Origin: Brachionus rotundiformis
Taxonomy: Eukaryota > Rotifera > Eurotatoria > Ploima > Brachionidae
Assembly: GCA_016802295.1 (NCBI GenBank)
Contig: JAESIW010000115.1
Location: 1,603,995 to 1,667,994 of the forward strand
Direction: 5' to 3'
Length of the DNA stretch: 64,000 bases
The translations under genes were made by a program, and so were the position numbers. The notes beneath the pieces were generated by a model. It had not been told where the DNA came from, did not search any database, and worked only from the letters and a program-made list of their open reading frames with translations. Within the stretch, counting starts at the first letter, position 1. Every line of letters starts with the position of its first letter. This document shows, one piece after another, positions 13,288-24,256 of this stretch.

Positions 13288-14295
13288 TTAAACATGATAC
13301 TCTTTAATTAAATTTTCACTTAAATTCCATAAAGTTACTTGATCATTTTTGTTAAAAGCATGCGGAAGAAGCTTGCTCATTCCACAATTCCTAAAATAAA
13401 ATCCATTTTTTTCAATCAAATTTGGTTTTACACAACAATAAATTGAACACTCGGCACCTTGTCTAGGTGTTCTCAGCAAATACCAAATTAAAGGATAAAA
13501 AATAAACTTAAGCAATTTAAAAACTAAAATCTTCTCTCTATAACGACTCAATTCGGTCAGAACAAATCCTGGACTCACCGAATAGGCCTTAATGTTTCCT
13601 AAGCCTGATTCAGCAAAGGAATCTTTAAGATAATTGGTGAACAAAATCAAGCAGAGCTTAGATTGTATGTACATTCCTTGCGGACTGTAATTTTCAGCCA
13701 TATTAATGTCATTCCAGTTAATTGTTCCTGTCTCATAAAGCTTTGATGTTAAATTAACTATTCTGGCATCGTTTGACTTTTTCAGCAAGTCTAAAAGTAG
13801 TCTGGCAAGGAGAAAATGTCCAAGATAGTTTGTCTGTAATTGCAGGTCAAAACCATCGATTGTGATCTGTCTTGGAATAAAAGCTACTCCGGCATTGTTT
13901 ACCAAAATGTCTATCTGTTGATAGCTGGCAATAATTTTGGAACAAAAGTTTTTAATTGACTCAAAACTTGCCAAATCAAGTTTTTCAAAAAAAATGCTGG
14001 AATTTCCGCTTAGATGTTTTATTCTTTCAACAGCTTTTTCTGATTTTTGTGCATCACGACAAGCTAGTATTACAGTTGCTCCACGCTTGGCCAAATCCAA
14101 AGCAGTCTCATAGCCAATTCCAGTATTTGCACCCGTAACTATTGCTACTCGACCATTTAATTTGATATTTTTTATCAGCTCAAATTCATAATTAGAACGA
14201 AGTTTTCTTTTTATCAAAAAATAACCACAGAAAAATATTGATCCAAGAAAAACCTCTCTTTGATGGTTTTTAATAAAGTTGACTAAATTTTCCAT
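13288..14295 (-). CDS. Short-chain dehydrogenase/reductase, retinol dehydrogenase 11-14-like
   Basis: Single-exon frame of 335 residues. An N-terminal hydrophobic stretch (about residues 15-29) suggests membrane anchoring, as in the RDH11-14 group. The Rossmann fold is complete: cofactor motif TGANTGIG (54-61), LACRD (78-81) where the group places NADP preference, NNAG (133-136), catalytic serine in NLTSK (about 184), and catalytic YxxxK (Y209, K213). SPGFV follows in the usual place. Expected reaction: NADP(H)-dependent oxidation or reduction of retinoid, steroid or lipid carbonyls, probably at ER or mitochondrial membranes; the substrate cannot be told from sequence. The lack of introns contrasts with most neighbours. 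Confidence 0.85.
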   Translation of the reverse strand: MENLVNFIKNHQREVFLGSIFFCGYFLIKRKLRSNYEFELIKNIKLNGRVAIVTGANTGIGYETALDLAKRGATVILACRDAQKSEKAVERIKHLSGNSSIFFEKLDLASFESIKNFCSKIIASYQQIDILVNNAGVAFIPRQITIDGFDLQLQTNYLGHFLLARLLLDLLKKSNDARIVNLTSKLYETGTINWNDINMAENYSPQGMYIQSKLCLILFTNYLKDSFAESGLGNIKAYSVSPGFVLTELSRYREKILVFKLLKFIFYPLIWYLLRTPRQGAECSIYCCVKPNLIEKNGFYFRNCGMSKLLPHAFNKNDQVTLWNLSENLIKEYHV

Positions 14296-14686
14296 TTTTT
14301 TTTATAAATTATAATTTATTTTAAAGATTTAAATGCACATCAAGAATAATTCATGTAACTTTTGCAATAGACACTGATACAAATATCTTGTATTTGTTTT
14401 ATCTATTTACATGATAAAATTTTGTTGTGGTTAGATGGTCTTAGATGGTTAGAGAACTTCTCGAACCAGACTAAATATTGCGTTTTATTTAAGTCCCATT
14501 TAATTTAAACTTATCGACACAAGTCATAAAATGATTATTTTCTATTTTCAGATTTTCATAAGCTTTTATTTAAATAAAAAAATCAAAAATATATATTAAT
14601 TACTAGTTTATTTATTAGGCTCAAATTGAAAATATTCAAATTCAAGAATATAACAATATTAAATAATAACTACTAAGTTAGTAACA
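14296..14686. other. Intergenic, 5' flank of the SDR gene
   Basis: AT-rich spacer between the SDR start codon and the GC-rich repeat. It would contain the SDR promoter, but no clear element is identified. Confidence 0.4.
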
Positions 14687-15160
14687 GTCACCATAACTCT
14701 GCCAATCCGCAGGTTCCAAGCCCTGATGAAAAAAGAGGATGGTGGTGGCAGCCAGATGCATCGTATGTGCATGTGGTCTTTCACGTAGTCTGCAGAAGAG
14801 CTGTATGGCGGGTACATAGGCCTACGGGTCTTTGTCCAAGTCTTGTCGTATGAGGGCGCCGCTGGCTTCGACCATCTCCCAGTATAGAATCCGAAAGGAG
14901 CGAGAATCTGCTGTACAGCTGACCCTCTGCAGGTAGACGCAACTTTGGAAGCCTTAAGTTAAGACTTTATCTCGACTGAGAGAGAAGTCGCTTGGTTTGT
15001 GGTTCCAAGCTAGTCTAAATAGTTGCCGAGTTCGCAGCCATTTAGTGCTCGGATAAGTGGTGCTGTTTATGATGAACGTCCCACTGGCTTCTGAGGGAAA
15101 GACGCCGTCATAACTCTGCCAAAGCCGGTTCTTAGCCGATTGAAAAAAGAGGAGGGTGAC
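14687..15160. repeat. GC-rich unclassified repeat with imperfect terminal direct repeats
   Basis: A ~470 bp island of near-50% GC in AT-rich DNA. Its ends are imperfect ~55 bp direct repeats: 14687-14744 and about 15104-15160 share CATAACTCTGCCA, then a GGTTC..AGCC block, then TGAAAAAAGAGGA(T/G)GGTG. No long open frame exists. On the minus strand short pieces such as PSSFFIRAWNLRIGRV recall the tail of a non-LTR retrotransposon ORF, so it may be two tandem 3' ends of such an element. Family unknown. Confidence 0.55.
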
Positions 15161-16065
15161 ATAGAATTAATAAATATTGTCGAAATTTATATCTCACAAA
15201 TTCAAGGATAAATTTCTTGAAAAGATAATAAATAATAACTTATTAACAAATATTTCAAATTAGCACACTTTAAACTAATCACTTAATTATGTATCAAAAC
15301 AATAATTAAAATAAAGATAAAAAAAGACATTAACTTTTTTAAGTTAAATCCCAACCTCATGTATAAATATTTAACATGGCAAAGATGATGACAAGTATTG
15401 TATATATTTTTTTGTGAATTTTTTTTTAGATAAATTAATTTAATAAACAATCTTTAAAATTAATGATACTCTTTGATAAATAAAATTCCAAGTCAACATA
15501 ATTATTATCTAATTTAGGAAAATTGAAGCATTCTTTTCTACAATGTGAACTAAATTATATCAAAATTTCAAAAGTTCTAGATTCTTTTCTTATTTTTCAC
15601 CTTTTCTAATTTAAAATAAATCGAAAAGATGAATTTCTGGATAAAAAAAAAACATATTTAACCAATTTAACTTAAATATAATTTTGCTATCAAAAAAGAA
15701 ATAAATTATTTTTACTCTAAATATGAATTCACTCAATTTTGAAAGGAGAGAAAAATATTTAGAAAAAATTAGCTCAAATCGTTATATTTTATTAAAATTA
15801 AAAATTATACAAAATTATAAAAAGCAAGCAACAAAAAAAGTATCATAATTTTCCTATTTGGTTCATATTTAAAAAAAATTTAACTAAAAATTATCTGTTT
15901 CAGTTCAAAGATAATTGAACCACTAAATAATCATCCAATTATCAATTAATCAAAGCTTTATGCACAATTGGTTTCCATTTATCCAAAGTGTTTGCTAAGG
16001 CTGGCCTCAGTTGCATTTCATATCTTCAAAACAATTTGCCAAATTTATCTTTATAGCTTTCAAAA
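15161..16065. other. Intergenic, upstream of KLHL12
   Basis: AT-rich spacer. The last ~60 bp before the ATG (16066) is more mixed in composition and probably forms the 5' UTR of KLHL12. No other feature is seen. Confidence 0.4.
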
Positions 16066-18187
16066 ATGGTCCTACATGAGCATTGGTCATTTAATGAGCG
16101 AACATTTAGATCTATTTTTGAAAACATAAACAACCTTAGGAAAAATCGTATCCTATGCGATGTCATTTTAAAAGTGGACAACGACGAGTACTACGCTCAT
16201 AGAGGTACCTTATTCAAAAGATTTTTTTCATTCAAATTATTCATTTTTAATTAAAAGTTATCTTGTCTGCCTGTAGTGACTACTTCTGCGCCATGTTTAC
16301 CAATGAGGTAATTTCTTCTTTAGCTTTTAAGGCTTTATGTTCAATTTGTGCCTAGATGAAAGAAAAAGACATGCCAGTAATTGAGTTACAAGGTCTTAGC
16401 TCTAAAACCATGAAAATTTTGCTGGACTGCATCTATTCGGAAAAGGTTTCCTTCACTATAGAAAATGTCCAAGAAATTTTACCAGCTGCAGCACTGCTTC
16501 AATTAAATGGTAGCAATAAAATTTTTTTAGGGTTATAAAAAATTATAAAATTTTCAAGAAATAAGATCAGGATGTGAAGATTTTCTAAAGAATCAGCTAG
16601 ATCCCCAAAACTGTCTCGGCATAAAAGCTTTTGCCGAACTGCACAATTGTACTAATCTAAAAAATGCCACTCAAGAATACATTTATGAGCATTTTTCCCA
16701 AATTGTTCAAAACAGTGACGAGTTTCTGAATCTAAAATGCAAAGATATGGAAGATTTGATAAAATCGGATGAGATCGAGGTGGCTAATGAAGAAATTGTG
16801 TACAATTGTTTGATTGAATGGACCAATTATGATAAGAAAAATCGCGAACAGTTTTTACCAAATTTGATGTTGCATGTTCGTCTACCACTTTTGTCGCCGC
16901 AGTTTTTGACTGATGTCTGTGATAAGGAATACTTGATTAAGAAATCATTTGAGTGTCGTGACATGTTGGATGAGGCAAAGAAATTTTATCTGAGGCCGGA
17001 TTGCCGTGCGGAAATGAACGGACCACGGTTCAGAATTCGTACTGGCAAAGATGAGCATTTAGTAATGCTTGGTGGTTTTGGTTTTCAGCAAAAACCTTTG
17101 GATGTTGTTGAAAAATATTGTCCCAGAACTAATACTTGGTCAATTTTACCAGTATTTTTTATAAATACATCTTAAAATAAATTTTTAACCTATTTCCAAA
17201 GTCTTTGACCAAAAAAAGACGCTATGCCGCTTCGGCAGCAATTGGCAAATGTATCTTTATCATTGGAGGTTGGTCAAATTTGTTTTCAGCATTAAGCTTT
17301 CTAAGTTTATAATTTCACAAGGCTATGATACCAAGACTCGACTTAAGTCAGTTGAAAAATTGGATCTATCTGAGGAAAATCCACAATGGCAGAGTGTGTC
17401 TCCTTTGCTTTTTAGACGAGCACTACCTGCAGTTTGTGTACATAACAGTATGTTTATTAATTTTGTTTAAAATTTATTTCATTGTTTATAAAAGATAAAA
17501 TTTATGTGTGTGGGGGCTTTGACGGCACTTCAAGACACTCAACAATGGAATTTTATGACCAGAATACAGACAAATGGACCTTGTTGGACTCGACCAGTGT
17601 TGGCAGAGAAGGCGCAGGTCTAGTTTCATTAGGAGACAGTCTTTATTGCATAGGTATGATCAACTCAGAAAATTAATTAAAAATTAATTAGCAAATAATT
17701 ATTTTATTTGTCTCAAGGAGGCTACGATGGCTACAATTTACTTAGATCTGTAAAATTTTAATTTAAAAGATGAAAGAGACTAAAAGAAAAATTCTAGGTT
17801 GAACGATATGATTTGCATGCGTCCTCGTGGTCAATGATATCCAGCATGATCACTCCGAGATCGGGAGCTGGCTGCGCGGCACTAAATTACAGAATATTTG
17901 TCTGTGGAGGTTTCGATGGTCACATTCACTTGCCAACTGTGGAGACTTACAGTACTATAACTGGCCAATGGAGTATGATCAATAACCTAACAGTGCCTAG
18001 ATGCTACTGTTCGGCTACTTTGCTTCATGGAAAGATCATAGTCGTCGGTGGATATGATGGACAGTCTTTATTAAGCTCGCTTGAAGAGTACGACGAAGCG
18101 AACAATACATGGTCTTCTAAAACCAATATGCCAACTGCAAGATGCGATGCTGGATTCGCAATTATCAAGTATAGAAATTACTCCTGA
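16066..18187 (+). CDS. KLHL12: Kelch-like protein 12, CUL3 adaptor
   Basis: Nine exons (16066-16204, 16258-16307, 16356-16509, 16559-17151, 17202-17268, 17322-17447, 17495-17653, 17718-17749, 17798-18187) join in frame to 569 residues, about the human KLHL12 length. Order: BTB domain (LCDVILKV, AHR then VILSACSDYFCAMFTNE), BACK domain (SGCEDFLKNQLDPQNCLGI, CRDMLDEAKKFYLRP), then six kelch blades with repeated GG and YD/W positions (LGGFG, IIGGYD, VCGGFDG, IGGYDG, VCGGFDG, VGGYDGQS). Known role: substrate receptor of a CUL3-RING ligase that monoubiquitinates SEC31 for large COPII carriers and targets Dishevelled. KLHL12 fits better than KLHL18 because SACSDYFCAMFT, QLDPQNCLGI and GGFGFQQKPLDVVEKY match it. 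The C-terminal few residues are lineage-specific. Confidence 0.92.
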
Positions 18188-18847
18188 ACAAAATAAAGAT
18201 AAATTTATCTTAATAAACTGTAAATTTTTTTTTGAGGGCTTTAGAAATATTTTATTAAGTCTAAAATTGTAAATTAGTCTAATTCGCACTTGGTATATAT
18301 ATTTTTATATGAAGATTTTTCCTGCAGGAACTGGAATTTGACGGAATTTTATAAATTTATTTTTATCGTTTATTTGATAACTAACATTATATTATGCCTC
18401 TACTTGATTTGAAAGATTTGAGGATAAACTTTTGAGAATATTTACTCATTCGGTTAATTTTAAATTTATTTTCATTTAAAAAAATATTTTTGTATTAAAA
18501 ATTTATTAATAAACTTTTAAAAATCAAAATTATCTTTATCTAACATCAATTAAATTATTTTTCTTTTTGTAATACTCATGATTTTACAATTACGACGAGG
18601 CATTGAAGCATGTTTTTGGCTACCAAAAATGGCTAAAAAGGAAACCTAAGAATAGGTTATCGAAGTGCTCATAGTCGGAAAGGTTATTAATTAGGTAACA
18701 TATTTTTTATCAAAAAAATTTGTTATTTTAAATTCATATAAATAAAAATATAATAAGCTTAAAAAAAGAGTTCCAAAATAAAACATCACCTTAAAACAAT
18801 ACAAATTCTAATACAATTATCTTATGAATTACAAATAATTTTGCATT
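18188..18847. other. Intergenic AT-rich spacer
   Basis: 3' flank of KLHL12 up to the CR1-like element. AT-rich, no gene seen. Confidence 0.45.
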
Positions 18848-20282
18848 AGTAGTAGTAGTTGGATGACTGCGAGTTGCCGGATGACTTCAGCAAGAGAACC
18901 CGAGTCCTATGAGCAGCCTGTTCTTTGGTCGTCAATCCTCTTCTTGAAAGAGTTGACACTTGGTGCATCAATGACTGAATCGGGTAGCTTGTTCCACATA
19001 CGTGCTACCCTGTTGCGGAAAGCTTTACGTCTGATTAGACAGTCTTTCACTAGCTCTGGTCTGATGTGCCCTCGATGCCCGCTTCGGGGCGGTCCAACTT
19101 GTAGAGAGGAGTGCCATTCGACAGTGTCCAGTCCTTTCTGAATTTTGAACATTTCTATCAAATCACCCCTGGCTCTCCTCTCCTCCAGCGTTGTCAACTT
19201 CAGTTTTAGGCATCTGTCTTCGTATGTCATGTCACGGAGTTGAGTTGGGACTTTGGTGGCACGGCGCTGAACTTTTTCCAGTGTGTTTATCTTTCCGAGA
19301 AGGTGTGTTCTCCATGCTTGGATTGTATACTCGGGATGCGGTCTGACGTACGTAGTGTACATTTGTTTCCATATATACGCACCCCTCGAGACCAGCGTCT
19401 TGCGAAGCACCCCGAGCATGGAGTTGACTTTTGCCATGGATTTATCCACCTGAATCTTTGTGCCCAAAGTGTCACTCACAAGGACTCCCAGGTCTTTTTC
19501 CGTTTTAGTAACCTCAACCTCGTGTGGTATACCGGTCGACCTATCTAGGATGAAGTATTTATTCCACGGGTTATTCTTACCGTTATGCATGACCTTACAT
19601 TTGCCGAGGTTCAGTTTCATCAGCCACTTGTCGCACCATGCTGCTAAGGCTTCCAGGTCACGTTGCAGCTGCTCACTACAACTGCTCGTGAGTAAGCGCA
19701 CGATGATCTTGCAGTCATCTGCATACAGCTTACATGGAAAGCTTATATGTTCTGGAAGGTCGTTTATGAAGACCACGAAGAGCGTTGGACTTATGACTGA
19801 GCCCTGAGGGACCGAGCTCGTGACTGATGCCCGGTTCGAACAGTACTCGCCAAGGACAACTCTTTGCCTCCTGCCCGAGAGGAACGCCCTGATCCATCTG
19901 AGTACCGTTCCTTCTACCCCGTGAGCCGAAAGCTTGAGCAACAGTCTTTGATGTGGAACCTTGTCAAAAGTCTTCGCAAAATCGGTGTAGATGACATCTA
20001 CTGGGCACTTGCCTGCGATTGCTCTTGTCGTCAAATCGGCTGATTCTAAGAGGTTGGTCACGCAGGCCTTTCTAGGGACAAAACCGTGTTGCTCCTTACA
20101 TATCAGGTCGTTAGCTACTAAATGTCCAACCAAACTGTCCCTTACCATGCTTTCCATTATCTTACATGGTACAGAGGTTAGAGAAACTGGTCTGTAATTA
20201 CCGGGATCCTTGTGACAGCCTTTCTTGAAGATTGGCATCCCTCCAGTATGACGGCACCTCTCCTTCCGCGAGTGAGCGCTCG
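18848..20282 (-). mobile_element. 5'-truncated CR1-clade non-LTR retrotransposon (LINE)
   Basis: Sharp GC-rich block in AT-rich DNA. Its minus strand encodes a nearly intact reverse-transcriptase C-terminal half, open from 20282 to 18907. RT motifs in order are KDPGNYRPVSLTSVPCKIME, DFAKTFDKVPHQ (catalytic Asp), SVPQGSVISPTLF, YADDCK (catalytic pair), KLNLGKCKVMH and EKDLGVLVSD, then the C-terminal NKLPDSVIDAPSVNSFKKRID typical of CR1-like LINEs. No endonuclease domain is present, so the copy is 5'-truncated at about 20282. The 3' end reads as repeated ACT triplets on the element strand, TAG triplets at 18848-18861 on the + strand. The open frame suggests recent insertion. Confidence 0.88.
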
Positions 20283-21215
20283 AAGAAATTAAATTAAATA
20301 AATAATTTTTCAATGATTTTTTTATTTCAAAATCTTTCAAAATATTTTTTTTAATAAAGTTATTTGATATCAATTTACATGCTTTTCATACCCTTAAATT
20401 TAAATTAGTCATTTAAAGTTCCAGAAATTAAAAATTAGACTTGGGTGACATATTAATAATTTTAATCGAATTTGTGTTCAATATTAAGTTAAATAAACAA
20501 AAATTATCAATATTAATTAAAAAATATTCAAAATTTAAATCAGATGAAATGATTTTGAGACTTTATCGATAAAAAAATGCACAAAAATTCAAAAAGTAAA
20601 ACCATAGATTTGTTCAGTATTTTGTCTAGTTTATTAGAAAAAAAAAGTGGTCTACTAAATAATCCCTGGGACTATATATGATTTAAGTGAATAAAGTGTT
20701 TTTTTTTGCTTTTTTAAAATAATAAAATTGTCACACCCTTTTTATTTAAATAAAATAAGCATCAGAATGTAGGAAATTTTATCCTCTTTCAGAAAATAAA
20801 TGATTTAAAAAAAATTTGATTAAATTCATTGAATAATTGGGCTTGAAAGAATTAAAACATTTTAAAGGGGTATTTTGTTTTAGACCATTAGGAACAAAAT
20901 ATTTTTTTGTCTCCCAAAATAATGAAATTTCAAAGGTTTCAAAGGACGGATCTATCTCAAAATAGCTATTAATTAAATAAACTAGGCAAAATAAAATGAT
21001 CAAAATCGCTGAACAAATTAATTGAATATAAATGTGTCAAAATAGCTTTTTAAAGAAAAAGAAAAATAGCATTGTCATTATAGCTAATTAAAATAGCATG
21101 ATCAAAATAACTTTATTTTTTTTCTTATAATTTTTCCTTCAACAATTGAATTTAGATGGCTGAGGCGATTAAATAGATCATTTATCACTTAATTTTGATG
21201 ATATGAATATAAATG
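20283..21215. other. Intergenic AT-rich spacer
   Basis: AT-rich DNA between the CR1-like LINE and the MULE relic. A 74-codon minus-strand open frame at 20779-21003 has no recognisable motif and is not called. Nothing else seen. Confidence 0.4.
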
Positions 21216-21930
21216 AATTAGGAAAAATTACTCAATCACAAAAAGGTTTCCCGCAACTGTACTTTAAGAACCATTACTATCGCTTAGTTAATTCGAAGGA
21301 AAATAAATACAGTTGGCGGTGTGTTAAAAGTTTTTGCTATGTATGGTGATAAAATTGGTCATGATTATAACGTCACTTTTGAAAGTAAAGTTATTTTCCA
21401 CGAACATCCATCTGATTCATTAAAATTTGCACAGCTAGAACGTAGAAGAAAAATCGAACAAAAGGCTAAATTAAGTGACGAACCACCACGAAAAATAGTT
21501 TCCGAATTTATAAATGAGTTTACTCTAGAAGAACAAATAGCAAATGCAAATACATATAATGCTGATCGTCTTTTTATTGCAAGAAAAAAAAAGAAAGTAA
21601 ACCTGAATATTTGAGAGAATTTAAAGAATTAAAAGGTCTAGATGACATATTTTTTCCAAGTGAATTACTAAAAGCTCTTAATACAGATGAAAATTTTTTG
21701 GTATATGATTCGGGAATAAACGACAAAGAACGCTTTTTTATATTCGTGACTAAGAATGGTCTTAAATTATTAGAAGATTCTGATGTTTTTGCCGATGGGA
21801 CATTTGAAATAGCTCCAAATTTTTACAAGTATACAGTCTACATGTTTTGATCAAAAAAGAATGTTATCCGGTCGCTTACGCAATTTTGCCGCGAAAAACA
21901 CAGGCTATTTATGAGAAATTTTTAGAGGTA
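21216..21930 (+). pseudogene. Decayed MULE-type transposase with FLYWCH-like domain
   Basis: Read across at least three frameshifts, the plus strand gives a FLYWCH-like start (FPQLYFKNHYYRLVNSKENK then YSWRCV, with HEHPSD at the histidine pair), a linker, then FLVYDSG, LLEDSDVFADGTFEIAPN and, in a new frame, LIKKECYPVAYAILPRKTQ. The ADGTF..P and P.AYA.LP..T patterns are hallmarks of the first part of MULE transposases. The copy stops near 21930, so most of the DDE domain and the 3' end are missing. Non-functional relic. Confidence 0.72.
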
Positions 21931-22252
21931 CCCAATTAAAGATGATTTCGAAAAATTTTCGAAAATTTTCGAAATTATTTCGATTTTCTTTCGTAATTTA
22001 AAACATTTATTTTGTTTTAATTAAGAACAAGAATTTAACAAATAAAATAAAAAGACTTTTTAATTTAATCAAATAACGTTTTTTTAAAATAAAATAATAT
22101 TTTTAACCCATTTTTTTCTCAAGATCAAACCCAAAATTGTGATCACATAATTTAATTAAAAATTAAATATATTTACCGCTTCGTACCGCGAAATAATTAC
22201 CGCTTTTTTGAGGATCAATTATTTTATTGCGATTTTAAAAACTCTCCTCTAG
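21931..22252. other. Intergenic between MULE relic and fold-back repeat
   Basis: AT-rich, with short self-complementary TTTTCGAAAAT-like runs at about 21945-21990. No gene seen. Confidence 0.4.
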
Positions 22253-22422
22253 TCGAATTTAGATGCAACAGAAAAGACGCTTTCTTTGATAAAGCCAGAG
22301 ATGTTTAATAATTAGTCTGATATTTTTTTAACATTCTAATATTTTAAAACTTTGAGGATCGTGACTTTTAAGCATCTCTGTATTTTATCAGAGAGCGTCT
22401 TTTCTTTTTCTTCTATAGTCGA
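22253..22422. repeat. Fold-back inverted repeat (~50 bp arms, ~70 nt loop)
   Basis: The left arm 22253-22303 and the right arm 22373-22422 are reverse complements at roughly 80%. Shared blocks are TCGA at the outer ends, GAAAAGACGCT, TGATAAA and CAGAGATG at the loop edge. It could be a MITE or the terminal part of an adjacent element; it abuts the RT fragment to its right. Confidence 0.7.
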
Positions 22423-22439
22423 AATCAAAGTCGACTCAC

Positions 22440-23660
22440 AGCACTGCTCTCCTCTTTACATATTATAATATGTTCTAATTTAGAAAAAAATCCTAAGTCC
22501 TTTAACTGTGACTTTGAAATCGGCTTTATTAATGCGGTGAAAAAAATCTTTAAAGGTACTTTTGGTCATCAAGATGTCCGTAAGTGAACTTAGTGAAACT
22601 CTTGATGAACCTTAGAACGCAGTTTAGCAGCATTTGCTGCACATAGGGGGCGATTGAGAGTCCAAAGGGCATTCTTAAGAATTGAAAGAATTTCCCACCG
22701 TATCCAAAGGTTGTTATAAACTTTGACTTTGGATGGACAGGCACATTGAAAAATGCCTGTTTAAAGTCCAGTTTAGTGTACCAGAGGTGCCTTGACCATT
22801 TCATGTCAGAGGCCGCCTGGTAAACTGATTTTAGCTGGAACTTTGGTGGGTCAATTATTTTTGTTAGTGCCGAAAAATCGGCAATAGGTCTAACTTTGGA
22901 GCCGGGTCTCTCAACTAGAAAGAAGGTTCCACAATAACGGGGCGGCTTAGTGTAACTTACCTCCTCAATTATTTCTGCTTTCAGCAGATTATTAATAACT
23001 ATGTCCCTAACTTCGTCAGACTCTTTTATCTTTTTGCGGAAACCTAAGGTTCTGGCTGAACCTTTATTGGCCCATATTCTGAGGCCATCTTTTAACTTTC
23101 TAAAAAGGGCCTTAGGAACTGGGAACTCGTTATTAAATTTCCTAATGTCGGTTGGGGGGGAAAAGTAAGTATCAACATCAATTTCGGATGCTCTAAGCTT
23201 ATCCTCTCTTAACGCGAACTGCTGGAACCTAAGGGATTGGTCTCCAGGAGATGTAGGGACGGCAGGAGGATTGCCGTTATGGTTTGGCGCGGCGGAGTTT
23301 GGAGGCAACCCTGGTTGCTCCAGTGACCCCTGGTTAGTTGGGTTAGTATCGTCTAGGGGATTATGAAGATCTTCTTCATATAGGGGCTCGTCCTCCTCGA
23401 TTTCGCCCCAACCTCCCGATTCAACAAAAAAATATGATGCGGTTAAAGAATCCCAAAAGTAATGCCTCGTTATGGGGAGGCCATATTCCCACCTATGTAT
23501 ACGCTGATAGCGTGGGGGGTCCGGCAATTCGGGATTAAAGATGTAGTATTTGGGTGTTTTTTTCACTTGAATCAGTCGATTTGGAAAAAGATTCATTGTG
23601 CTATTCTGATTAATTTTTTTTGACACATTTTTTTTTAATCGTTTCTCCAAAGGACGTAGT
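22440..23660 (-). mobile_element. Retroelement fragment with reverse-transcriptase N-half (LTR/DIRS-type fold)
   Basis: The minus-strand frame 23650-22550 (366 residues) has an acidic, proline-rich N-part and then an RT fingers/palm: KPPRYCGTFFLVERPGSKVR, LDFKQAFFNVPVHPKS (catalytic Asp of motif A), FGYGGKFFQFLRMPFGLSIAP, and YGHLDD, with HLDD in place of the common Y(L/I/M)DD. About five codons after this box the frame ends; the +1 frame continues with FFTALIKPISKSQ, so a frameshift truncates it. RNase H, integrase/recombinase and terminal repeats are not found. The exact clade (Ty3-like or DIRS-like) is unclear. Confidence 0.7.
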
Positions 23661-24256
23661 TTGCGAATTTTGAGTCAAAAATTTGAAATTCAGATAACAC
23701 TTAAGTTTTGAATTTGTGGAACTTTATGTAAAAAATTATGATGATATTTTTGATCGCAGAAAAATATAAGCCCAAAAACTAAATTAATAGACACCGTAGC
23801 TCTTCCATTTCATGAGGTGCATCAGATTTTTGTTCGCCTGATCGCTTACCTTTTACTTTCGTTGCAGTCATCAAACACTTCAACATAAGCTGAGGCGTCT
23901 GTACTGTTAAGAGAAGTCGAGGCTTGATTACTGAGTTCTTGCCTCAATCAATCGCACAACTTCTCCCCTAACTGCATAGCAGCACTTCTTGCCATCTCTA
24001 AGGACGTATTTAAGCTTCTTTTCTATTACAATACCATTTCCTTGGATGTTTGCATTCTTCTTTTTTGCATTTTTGGGGGTCGTCTTCTGTTTATTATTAT
24101 CATTAAATTCTAAGAGAATAAGACTAGGCTCTAATTTTTTTTTTCGAAAATGTTATTATACTTTATTATTAATTTTATTATTGCAAAATAATATAAAACA
24201 AAATTTTAAATTTATTGTAATTGAAGTAGAATATAAATAATTATTTATTTAATTAG
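23661..24256. other. Degraded retroelement flank
   Basis: Less AT-rich DNA to about 24130. On the minus strand pieces such as RQELSNQAS..LNSTDASAYVEVFDD (about 23950-23870) and IEKKLKYVLRDGKKCCYAVRG (about 24035-23970) look like former coding sequence, possibly the upstream (gag-like) part of the RT element. Frames are broken and no family is recognised. Confidence 0.35.

Noticed and set aside
14712..14735. CTGATGA followed by A-run, resembling a hammerhead ribozyme core
   Set aside because: No stem II and no correctly placed GAAA with flanking helices were found; the second repeat copy reads CGATTGA, so the motif is not kept.
20779..21003. 74-codon minus-strand open frame between mobile elements
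   Set aside because: No recognisable domain and low-complexity composition; random open frame.
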